The position numbers and the translations under genes are program-made. DNA of 64,000 nucleotides from Pedobacter africanus (GTDB lineage Bacteria > Bacteroidota > Bacteroidia > Sphingobacteriales > Sphingobacteriaceae): the NCBI RefSeq assembly GCF_900176535.1, contig NZ_FWXT01000001.1, forward strand, positions 3,162,001 to 3,226,000, read 5' to 3'. A model generated the notes under the pieces. The model did not search any database, had not been told where the DNA came from, and saw only the letters and a list, made by a program, of their open reading frames with translations. Positions 16,933-23,474 of the stretch are shown here, one piece after another; the first letter of the stretch is position 1, and each line of letters begins with the position of its first letter.

Positions 16933-17466
16933 TTATTTTAATTTCTTTAATGCCGCCCACCTTGGATCGTCATTTTGTTGTTCTTCTTCCTGTTGTGATC
17001 CTACAGCCAAACTTTCCAGTCTGGCAATCATCTCCTGGTCGCATTTAACACCAGTCCCATTCTCTTCACATATCTTTATGTAAGGTACCGATACGGTGAT
17101 GAATTCGTAAATCAGTTCAGCTACATTGATTTCACTTTCCTTTTTACTCAGTACAATGATCTCCAGATCATCGCTTTCCAGTTCATCTTCAGCAAACTTT
17201 ACAATTTGTCTTTCCTGTATGCTTATCGGCGCCTCAAATTCAGCTAAACACTTGTCGCAATCCAATACTATTGTTCCGTTAATGCGGAACTGAAGTATCA
17301 GCATAGTTTCCTGTTTGTCTAGCTCAACTTCCGCTTTTAAGTTTCCTTTTTTTACCAAAGAATACTCAAATGCGTCAAAAAAGCTGTTATCAATCTCAAA
17401 ATCAAACTGATGTTTGCCAATTTTTAAGCCTGTAAAGGGGATTGAAAATTGTTTTAATGGTTTCAA
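16933..17466 (-). CDS. DUF177 (YceD-like) protein
   Basis: A 177-residue DUF177 protein. The pattern CDKCLAEFEAP, then a later CEENGTGVKCDQE, is the usual cysteine arrangement of this family. DUF177 proteins are linked with 23S rRNA accumulation in E. coli and plants; the molecular role here is not known. I chose the TTG at 17466 (KPLKQFSIPFTGLKIGKHQF follows). The longer frame begins with a TTG at 17490 that is inside the perfect -7 promoter box, so it cannot be translated from this promoter. First gene of the fatty-acid unit, upstream of rpmF. Confidence 0.9.
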   Translation of the reverse strand: MKPLKQFSIPFTGLKIGKHQFDFEIDNSFFDAFEYSLVKKGNLKAEVELDKQETMLILQFRINGTIVLDCDKCLAEFEAPISIQERQIVKFAEDELESDDLEIIVLSKKESEINVAELIYEFITVSVPYIKICEENGTGVKCDQEMIARLESLAVGSQQEEEQQNDDPRWAALKKLK

Positions 17467-17487
17467 TTGTAACAAAATTTTAGCCCG

Positions 17488-17519
17488 CAAATGTATGGAT
17501 TATTTTAATTGCCTGCAAA
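17488..17519 (-). promoter_or_regulatory. Promoter of the DUF177-rpmF-plsX-fabH-accB-accC operon
   Basis: On the minus strand TTTG (17516-17519) is 20 bases from a perfect TACATTTG (17488-17495). Both boxes match the Bacteroidota consensus. The transcript should start near 17481-17484, giving a ~15-base leader to the TTG start at 17466. It lies between pdxA and DUF177, so pdxA is a separate unit. Confidence 0.8.
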
Positions 17520-17537
17520 TTTTATTTAATCGCCTCG

Positions 17538-18623
17538 TTATGAAGCGTCATCTTTAATATCGAATTGGGTCTCAGTGATTTTTCCGCCGCTTCTCAGCTG
17601 GTTGCTCAACATGGCTTCCTGCTCTCTTCTATGCTGTACAATGTGGGTAGCAGCAAATACAGCTTCAATAAATGAGGAGGGATCGGCCAGGTTTTTTCCG
17701 GCAATATCGTAGCCTGTACCGTGATCGGGCGAAGTGCGTACAATCTTTAAGCCGGCCGAGAAGTTGACCCCTCTGCCAAAGGCTATAGTTTTGAAAGGGA
17801 TCAGTCCCTGGTCATGATACATAGCCAATACGGCGTCAAATTGTTTGTAGCTGCCATTTCCAAAAAAGCCATCAGCAGGATAAGGGCCAAAACAGATCAC
17901 GCCTTTGTCAAATGCTTCCTGGATGGCAGGTATAATTATCGTTTCTTCTTCTTTCCCCAGCAGGCCGTTATCGCCGGCATGAGGGTTTAAACCAAGCACG
18001 GCAATTTTAGGTTTCTCAATCCAGAAATCTTTCTTCAGGCTTTCGTTCATCAGTACCAGCTTTTTGACAATCTGTTCTTTTGTAATGCTTTGTACTATAT
18101 CTTTAACCGGTATATGTCCGGTTACCACACCAACACGTATGTCTTCGCTGATCATAAACATCAGCACATCGTTGCTGTTGCTTTGCTCTTGCAAATATTC
18201 CGTATGCCCGGGGAATTTAAAAGCATCCGACTGGATATTGTGCTTATTGATCGGGGCAGTAACCAGCGCATCAATTTCTCCTTTCACCAAAGCTTCAGTA
18301 GCTCTCTGGAGCGATAGCAAGGCGTATTTTCCTCCTGTATCGTTTGATATGCCTAGTTCTATCTTCACATCTTCTTCCCAGCAATTGATCAGGTTTGGTT
18401 TTTTTGGACTGGCCGCATCAGGTGCATTTATTACATTGAATGCAAAATCGGCAAGCCCCAGGGCTTTTCTATGATAAGATGCAACTTTTGTATGTCCATA
18501 AACTATAAGTGTACAGTAATCGAGGATGCTGTTGTGCGACAGTGTTTTTAAAATCACTTCCAGTCCGATGCCATTCGTGTCACCTATGCTTATCCCAATT
18601 TTAATTTTATTGCTCATACCCAA
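17538..18623 (-). CDS. pdxA: 4-hydroxythreonine-4-phosphate dehydrogenase
   Basis: A 361-residue PdxA, of slightly longer than usual length because of a C-terminal tail. It oxidises 4-phosphohydroxy-threonine in the pyridoxal phosphate pathway. Metal-binding histidines appear in PGHTEYLQE, LNPHAGDNG and YHDQGLIPFK. The N-terminus KIGISIGDTNGIGLEVILK is typical. The start is ATG at 18623 or the in-frame ATG at 18617. It is divergent from rsmA with 91 bases between them. PLP made by this route is needed by ThrC, the histidine decarboxylase and others in the window. Confidence 0.96.
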   Translation of the reverse strand: MGMSNKIKIGISIGDTNGIGLEVILKTLSHNSILDYCTLIVYGHTKVASYHRKALGLADFAFNVINAPDAASPKKPNLINCWEEDVKIELGISNDTGGKYALLSLQRATEALVKGEIDALVTAPINKHNIQSDAFKFPGHTEYLQEQSNSNDVLMFMISEDIRVGVVTGHIPVKDIVQSITKEQIVKKLVLMNESLKKDFWIEKPKIAVLGLNPHAGDNGLLGKEEETIIIPAIQEAFDKGVICFGPYPADGFFGNGSYKQFDAVLAMYHDQGLIPFKTIAFGRGVNFSAGLKIVRTSPDHGTGYDIAGKNLADPSSFIEAVFAATHIVQHRREQEAMLSNQLRSGGKITETQFDIKDDAS

Positions 18624-18714
18624 ATAGAAATTTGGCGCAAAATACAGTTTTTCAATTAATGTTAACCCGATACTGATAAAACTTTACTTATTTTGTAGTC
18701 TAAGGGCAAAATAT

Positions 18715-19497
18715 ATGAGTTTGGTTAAGGCAAAAAAACATTTAGGACAACATTTTTTAACCGATAAAAATATTGCGGCAAAAATAGTAAACGGCCTTAT
18801 TCATACTGATAAATATACACAGATATTGGAAGTGGGGCCAGGTATGGGTATTTTGTCGGATTTGCTGTTGGAAAGGAAAGATCTGGAGACCTTTTTAATT
18901 GATATTGATGTAGAGTCCTATCACTTCCTGCAGCAGAAATATCCGCAGCTGGGTAATAGGCTGATCAATGGAGATTTTCTGGCCCTTGATCTTTCAGCCA
19001 TTTTTAAAGAGAAATATGCCATCATCGGTAATTTTCCTTACAACATCTCCTCTCAGATTCTGTTCAAGGTATTGGAAAACAGGGCAAATGTAGTAGAGAT
19101 GGTGGGTATGTTCCAGAAAGAAGTGGCTGAACGGTGTGCTTCGAAAGCCGGAACCAAAGATTATGGCATCCTGAGTGTGCTGATTCAGGCCTATTATGAT
19201 ATAGAATACCTTTTTACGGTAAAGCCAGGGACTTTTAATCCTCCTCCAAAAGTGAATTCTGGGGTGATCAGGCTGAGCAGGAATAAGGTAGAAACACTTC
19301 CATGTGATGAGAAATTGTTTTGGCGGACAGTTAAGGCCGGGTTTAACCAGCGCCGGAAAACGCTTCGAAATGCACTTTCAGGAGTAGTTCCTAAAGATAA
19401 AATGGACAATCATCTATTCTTCGATAAACGTGCAGAGCAGCTGAGCGTTGCAGACTTTATTGACCTTACCATTCATCTATCCCAACTCTCAAAATAA
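18715..19497 (+). CDS. rsmA: 16S rRNA dimethyladenosine transferase (KsgA)
   Basis: A 260-residue Rossmann methyltransferase. It dimethylates two adjacent adenosines in helix 45 of 16S rRNA. Visible motifs: KKHLGQHFLTD at the start, the SAM-binding LEVGPGMGILSDLLL, and the catalytic NFPYNISSQI. The C-terminal PPPKVNSGVIRL and FNQRRKTLRNAL segments are also typical. The hydroxyacid dehydrogenase gene begins 3 bases after its stop, so the two are co-transcribed. Confidence 0.97.
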   Translation: MSLVKAKKHLGQHFLTDKNIAAKIVNGLIHTDKYTQILEVGPGMGILSDLLLERKDLETFLIDIDVESYHFLQQKYPQLGNRLINGDFLALDLSAIFKEKYAIIGNFPYNISSQILFKVLENRANVVEMVGMFQKEVAERCASKAGTKDYGILSVLIQAYYDIEYLFTVKPGTFNPPPKVNSGVIRLSRNKVETLPCDEKLFWRTVKAGFNQRRKTLRNALSGVVPKDKMDNHLFFDKRAEQLSVADFIDLTIHLSQLSK

Positions 19498-19500
19498 AGA

Positions 19501-20439
19501 ATGCCAAGTATGAAAGGAAAAATCTTAATTGTTGACGACCTGCACCCCGCCTTTAAAGACTCCGCTGCAGGTATGGGATATGAAGTGAACGACCAGCCTT
19601 TAATTACCAGGGCGGAAACCCTGGCCATAATTGCAGACTATGAAGGAATTGCAGTGCGTACAAAATTCCGCATTGATGAAGAGCTTTTGACGGCAGCACC
19701 AAAGCTTAAATTTATTGCAAGGGCAGGGGCAGGGCTGGATAATATTGATGAAGCTCCTGCTAAGCAAAGAGGAATTCAACTCCTGAATGCACCAGAAGGC
19801 AATATGGATGCAGTGGGCGAACATGCCCTTGGTTTATTGCTCGCGCTGATGAATAATTTTCGCAGGGCAGATGCCGAAGTTCGCAATGGTATATGGGACA
19901 GGGAAGGGAACCGTGGCTATGAACTGAGAGGAAAAACAGTAGGTGTCATTGGTTATGGCCATATGGGCCAGAGCTTTGCAAAAAAACTTTCGGGGCTCGA
20001 CCTTAAAGTGATAGCCTATGATAAGTATAAAACAGGCTTTGGTGACACCTGGGCAAAAGAGGCGAGTATGGAAGAAATAGTAAAGTACAGCGATGTGCTG
20101 AGCCTGCACATCCCTTTGACAAAAGAAACCCGGCATATGGTGGATGAGGAATACCTGTTCCATTTTCGTAAGCCCATTTTCTTTATCAATACTGCCAGAG
20201 GGGAAATTGTGCAAACCAAGGCCCTGTTACAAGCTATTGAACAAGGAAAAATATTGGGTGCAGGATTGGATGTGCTGGAAACAGAGAAATTTCCTGCACT
20301 AAGCGTGCAGGATTGGTATCCTGCACTCCGTTCCTCAGAAAAAGTGCTCCTTACACCTCATGTCGGGGGCTGGACTTTCGATTCTTACCGCAGGATTTCG
20401 GAAGTACTGGCAGAAAAACTTAAGGAATTAAAGAAATAA
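19501..20439 (+). CDS. D-2-hydroxyacid dehydrogenase (SerA-like, no ACT domain)
   Basis: A 312-residue NAD-dependent D-2-hydroxyacid dehydrogenase. The dinucleotide-binding VGVIGYGHMGQSF and the catalytic residues (Arg in NTARGEIV, Glu in LDVLETEKF, His in LLTPHVGGWT) are present. The substrate may be 3-phosphoglycerate (serine synthesis), but the protein lacks the regulatory ACT domain, so glyoxylate/hydroxypyruvate or another oxoacid is possible. Start: ATG 19501, with a second ATG at 19510. A strong terminator follows at 20484. Confidence 0.88.
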   Translation: MPSMKGKILIVDDLHPAFKDSAAGMGYEVNDQPLITRAETLAIIADYEGIAVRTKFRIDEELLTAAPKLKFIARAGAGLDNIDEAPAKQRGIQLLNAPEGNMDAVGEHALGLLLALMNNFRRADAEVRNGIWDREGNRGYELRGKTVGVIGYGHMGQSFAKKLSGLDLKVIAYDKYKTGFGDTWAKEASMEEIVKYSDVLSLHIPLTKETRHMVDEEYLFHFRKPIFFINTARGEIVQTKALLQAIEQGKILGAGLDVLETEKFPALSVQDWYPALRSSEKVLLTPHVGGWTFDSYRRISEVLAEKLKELKK

Positions 20440-20483
20440 TTTGCTTTTTTGCTAGCCCGCTATTATCTTCGTTTTAATTGAAG

Positions 20484-20529
20484 CAAGACTATGTAGGCTT
20501 AAAAGCCGATATAGTCTTGTTTGTTTTTT
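20484..20529 (+). terminator. Terminator after the rsmA-dehydrogenase unit
   Basis: CAAGACTAT (20484-20492) pairs with ATAGTCTTG (20511-20519); an inner stem GGCTT/AGCC lengthens the hairpin. It is followed by TTTGTTTTTT. It separates the dehydrogenase from greA. Confidence 0.8.
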
Positions 20530-20555
20530 AGAGGACTTACAAAAATAAATGAGCT

Positions 20556-21029
20556 ATGACAGAGGTAACGTATTATACCCAAGATGGTTTAGATAAACTG
20601 AAAGAAGAACTGCAGCAACTTAAAACTACCGGAAGGCAGTTAATTTCTAAGGCAATAGCAGAAGCAAGGGATAAAGGAGATCTTTCTGAGAATGCGGAGT
20701 ATGATGCAGCAAAAGAAGCACAGGGTTTGCATGAAGCAAAAATAGCCAAACTTGAGGCTACCCTTTCTACTGCCCGACTGATAGATGAGTCTAAACTGGA
20801 TACTTCAAAAGTGCTTGCACTTTCTATCGTAAAAATAAAAAATATAAAGAATGGGGCTACGATGTCCTACCAGTTGGTAGCAGAGTCGGAAGCGGATCTT
20901 AAAACCGGAAAAATTTCAGTAAAATCACCTATTGCAAAGGGGCTACTGGGGAAATCAGTTGGCGATAAAACCGAAATTGAAGTTCCGGCAGGAAAAATAG
21001 AGTTCGAAATTTTAGAGATCAGCAGATAA
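20556..21029 (+). CDS. greA: Transcription elongation factor GreA
   Basis: A 157-residue GreA with the N-terminal coiled coil (residues ~8-75) carrying the acidic tip GDLSENAEYDAAKEAQ and the C-terminal FKBP-like domain. It enters the RNA polymerase secondary channel and stimulates cleavage of backtracked RNA. Length and motifs are standard. The HIT gene starts 10 bases after its stop. Confidence 0.98.
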   Translation: MTEVTYYTQDGLDKLKEELQQLKTTGRQLISKAIAEARDKGDLSENAEYDAAKEAQGLHEAKIAKLEATLSTARLIDESKLDTSKVLALSIVKIKNIKNGATMSYQLVAESEADLKTGKISVKSPIAKGLLGKSVGDKTEIEVPAGKIEFEILEISR

Positions 21030-21039
21030 ATTCTATAAC

Positions 21040-21441
21040 ATGGCAAGTATCTTTTCTAAAATAATAAGCGGCGAGATTCCTGCCCACGTGGTAGCCGAAA
21101 CTACCGAATTTTTAGCTTTCCTGGATGTAAACCCACTGGTTATGGGGCATGTACTGGTTATCCCTAAAAAAGAGGTCGACTATATTTTTGATATGGACGA
21201 TGAAAGCTATTTCGGGCTAACCTTGTTCGCTAAAATTGTAGCGACGGGATTAAAAGAGGCTTTCCCATGTAAAAAGGTAGGTGTGGCGGTGATCGGATTG
21301 GAGGTGCCTCATGTACATATTCATCTCATCCCGATGAACAACGTCAGCGATATGAATTTCAGTAGAGAAAAACTGAAACCTAGCCAGGAAGAACTTGCCG
21401 AAGCAGCGGTTAAAATAAAAACTGTACTGGGAAAAGATTAG
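21040..21441 (+). CDS. HIT family nucleotide-binding protein
   Basis: A 133-residue histidine-triad protein. The catalytic triad is in PHVHIHLIPMN. The family hydrolyses nucleoside phosphoramidates or related AMP conjugates. The N-terminus SIFSKIISGEIPAHVV is a common HIT start. It is co-transcribed with greA and is closed by the hairpin at 21459-21495. Confidence 0.95.
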   Translation: MASIFSKIISGEIPAHVVAETTEFLAFLDVNPLVMGHVLVIPKKEVDYIFDMDDESYFGLTLFAKIVATGLKEAFPCKKVGVAVIGLEVPHVHIHLIPMNNVSDMNFSREKLKPSQEELAEAAVKIKTVLGKD

Positions 21442-21458
21442 GGCCTGTAAGGCATTAG

Positions 21459-21500
21459 CAGAAACGGCAGCATTATTATCATGCTGCTGTTTCTGTTTAT
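21459..21500. terminator. Bidirectional terminator between the HIT and MazG-like genes
   Basis: A 15-base stem (21459-21473 with 21481-21495, one G-U pair) has a 7-base loop. On the + strand it is followed by TTTATTTT. It lies between two convergent genes and overlaps the last bases of the MazG-like gene. Confidence 0.8.
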
Positions 21501-21823
21501 TTTAATTTCTCGTTGTTCTTATGCCGTTCAGCGTCGCGGATGCTCTTTTTTGCCAGATTTTTTTCCATAGCCGCTGTCAGGTCTATGCCTGTTTGGTTGG
21601 CCAGGCATATCAACACAAAAAAGACATCGGCCATTTCATCACCGAGGTCTACAGCTTCATCACTCTTTTTGAATGACTGCTCGCCATATTTACGCGACAT
21701 GATCCTGGCCACTTCTCCAACCTCTTCCATCAGTATGGCGGTATTGGTCAGCTCATTGAAATAACGGATGCCTGTTGTTTTGATCCATTGATCTACGGTT
21801 TCCTGTGCTTCCTGTATCGTCAT
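21497..21823 (-). CDS. MazG-like nucleotide pyrophosphohydrolase
   Basis: A 108-residue all-alpha protein with the MazG/dUTPase-like metal-binding pattern: ILMEEVGEVARIMSRKYGEQ, then VDLGDEMADVFFVLICLA. The acidic residues in EEVGE and DEMAD bind magnesium in the family, which hydrolyses (d)NTPs, often house-cleaning damaged nucleotides. Its ATG overlaps the dtd stop (TAATG), so translation is probably coupled. With dtd upstream, the pair is a plausible quality-control unit. Confidence 0.9.
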   Translation of the reverse strand: MTIQEAQETVDQWIKTTGIRYFNELTNTAILMEEVGEVARIMSRKYGEQSFKKSDEAVDLGDEMADVFFVLICLANQTGIDLTAAMEKNLAKKSIRDAERHKNNEKLK

Positions 21824-22275
21824 TATTCTTTATTTTTTGTGTCAATTGTTATCGTTACGGGGCCATCATTTACCAGGCTGATTTTCATGTCGGCCCCAAA
21901 TACCCCAGTCTGTACAGGTTTTCCAAGTAATACTGAGAGCTGCTTAGTCATCGCTTCATACAAAGGAATGGCCTTATCTGGTCTCGCAGCCTTTGTAAAA
22001 CCTGGTCGGTTCCCCTTTTTGGTAGATGCAAATAGGGTAAACTGGCTGATCAGAAGGACATTCCCGTCAACGTCCGGCAATGCTTTGTTCATTAAACCGT
22101 TTTCATCGCTGAATACCCGCATGTTCACTATTTTTGAGGACAGCCATTCCAGATCTTCGATATTGTCTGCATCTTCAATACCCAATAATACCACAAAACC
22201 GTTATCAATAGTTCCTGTAACTATGCCTTCTACTTCGCAGTTTGCTGCTATAACCCTTTGGATAACCGCACGCAT
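21823..22275 (-). CDS. dtd: D-aminoacyl-tRNA deacylase
   Basis: A 150-residue DTD. It removes D-amino acids (and glycine from tRNA-Ala) that were charged to tRNA. The SQFTLFA segment and the GNRPGFTKAA segment correspond to the two family signatures (SQxTLxA and xNxPxF). The length is normal. It starts 2 bases after the rsgA stop and overlaps the MazG-like start by one base. Confidence 0.96.
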   Translation of the reverse strand: MRAVIQRVIAANCEVEGIVTGTIDNGFVVLLGIEDADNIEDLEWLSSKIVNMRVFSDENGLMNKALPDVDGNVLLISQFTLFASTKKGNRPGFTKAARPDKAIPLYEAMTKQLSVLLGKPVQTGVFGADMKISLVNDGPVTITIDTKNKE

Positions 22276-22277
22276 CT

Positions 22278-23198
22278 TTAAGCCCTGGTTTCGTTACCGT
22301 GATAAATACTCAGGTAGCTTTCGTACCTGCTTGGGGCAATTTCGCCCTGCTCAACGGCTTTTATTATTGCACAGCCAGGTTCATTAACATGCCTGCAGTT
22401 GTTGAATTTACATTCGTGCATCATGTCCCTCATTTCCCTGAAGTAATGGCCCAATTCTTCAGGCCGGATGTCAAATATACCCAGTTCGCGTATGCCCGGT
22501 GTATCAATCAGATAACCACCGAAAGGCAGGGTATGCATCTCTGCAAAGGTGGTGGTATGCTGGCCTTTATCGCTTGACTCTGATATTTCGCCGGTTTTGA
22601 TGTCCCTTCCCGGTAGCAAAGCATTGATGAGGCTGGACTTACCCACGCCGGAATGTCCTGAAAATAAGGTGGTTTTATCTTTAAGTAAAGTTTCAATTAA
22701 AGGGATATTTGTGCCTTTCAGGGCTGACACCGTGTAACAGGGATAACCAATGTTCTCATAAATTGCCGCATATTCGGCAAGAATAGCCAGACCTTCTTCA
22801 TGGAAAAGATCAAGCTTATTGAAAATCAGTATTGCCGGAATATCATAGGCTTCGGCAGTGGCAAGAAACCTGTCTATAAAACCCAGCGAAGTACGTGGAG
22901 AAGCCAGAGTAACCACCAGAAAAGCCTGATCTATATTGGCGGCAATTATTTGGGCTTGTTTAGACAAGTTGATCGACTTACGGATGATGTAATTTCGCCG
23001 GTCATGCAACTTATTGATAATGCCATTGTCGGAATTTGGTTCAAATTCAAACTCTACATGGTCGCCCACCGCAATAGGGTTGGTCGTTTGAATGCCCTGT
23101 ATCCTGAATTTTCCCTTTATCCTGCAATCGTAATCCTGGCCATCTTCTGCATGTACCTGGTACCAGCTTCCTGTCGATTTTATAACTAATCCTTGCAT
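22278..23198 (-). CDS. rsgA: RsgA, ribosome small subunit-dependent GTPase
   Basis: A 306-residue circularly permuted GTPase: G4 (IFNKLDL) comes before G1 (GHSGVGKSSLINALL) and G3 (DTPGIRELGI). An N-terminal OB fold (residues ~1-80) and a C-terminal zinc site (CKFNNCRHVNEPGC) complete the RsgA plan. It helps mature the 30S subunit. I set the start at the ATG at 23198 (MQGLVIKSTGSWY). The longer frame to 23261 would begin upstream of the likely promoter and adds non-family sequence. First gene of rsgA-dtd-mazG-like. Confidence 0.95.
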   Translation of the reverse strand: MQGLVIKSTGSWYQVHAEDGQDYDCRIKGKFRIQGIQTTNPIAVGDHVEFEFEPNSDNGIINKLHDRRNYIIRKSINLSKQAQIIAANIDQAFLVVTLASPRTSLGFIDRFLATAEAYDIPAILIFNKLDLFHEEGLAILAEYAAIYENIGYPCYTVSALKGTNIPLIETLLKDKTTLFSGHSGVGKSSLINALLPGRDIKTGEISESSDKGQHTTTFAEMHTLPFGGYLIDTPGIRELGIFDIRPEELGHYFREMRDMMHECKFNNCRHVNEPGCAIIKAVEQGEIAPSRYESYLSIYHGNETRA

Positions 23199-23207
23199 AT
23201 AAGTGGG

Positions 23208-23236
23208 TAAAGATAATAAATACCAACTCCACCAAA
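23208..23236 (-). promoter_or_regulatory. Probable promoter of rsgA-dtd-MazG-like
   Basis: On the minus strand TTTG (23233-23236) is 17 bases from TATCTTTA (23208-23215), one mismatch from TAnnTTTG. The leader to the ATG at 23198 would be about 6 bases. Confidence 0.5.
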
Positions 23237-23322
23237 CTGAATAATTTATTTTTATAATCATTTGCTAATTAGAAAAATATAGCTTTACTTTACCGCCGCA
23301 TTACAGATAGTGTAAAATATAC

Positions 23323-23394
23323 ATGTTTAACAATTCAATCATTACCACTACAACTACCACAACCACCGGCATAGCACGGAGGAAGGTAAGCTAG
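23323..23394 (+). CDS. thrL: Threonine operon leader peptide
   Basis: An ATG at 23323 opens a 23-codon frame, stop TAG at 23392. The peptide has two isoleucines then eight threonines in a row (Thr codons 23344-23367), then GIARRKVS. A run of regulatory codons just before a terminator/antiterminator, and thrA 80 bases after the stop, is the classic attenuator arrangement. The composition (Thr plus Ile) resembles the E. coli thr leader, although the sequence is different. Three Ile codons suggest that isoleucine may also be sensed. The stop codon lies 28 bases before the terminator, so a ribosome that finishes the peptide covers the antiterminator strand. Confidence 0.88.
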   Translation: MFNNSIITTTTTTTTGIARRKVS

Positions 23395-23438
23395 TGGGCT
23401 GAGAAAAAAATAAAAAACCACAAAAAAGCGCCTTCCTC
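23379..23438 (+). promoter_or_regulatory. Antiterminator pairing of the thr attenuator
   Basis: GAGGAAGG (23379-23386, inside leader codons 19-22) is perfectly complementary to CCTTCCTC (23431-23438), the 5' arm of the terminator. When ribosomes stall on the Thr codons this strand is free, sequesters the terminator arm and lets transcription continue. When they reach the stop codon at 23392 the strand is covered and the terminator forms. The alternative pairings are seen in the sequence; the mechanism is inferred. Confidence 0.8.
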
Positions 23439-23463
23439 TAAACCAGGAAGGCGCTTTTTTTTT
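23422..23463 (+). terminator. Attenuator terminator of the thr operon
   Basis: A perfect 16-base stem: 23422-23437 pairs with 23445-23460, with a 7-base loop and nine T residues (23455-23463). It ends 11 bases before the thrA ATG, so it acts as a decision point and not as the end of an upstream gene. Confidence 0.92.
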
Positions 23464-23474
23464 AACCAACAACT

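Noticed and set aside
23261..23287. TTTG (23261) and TAGCTTTA (23280) as the thr operon promoter
   Set aside because: The spacing is only 15 bases, too short for this promoter type, and the -7 box has a mismatch. The thr promoter is left unassigned.
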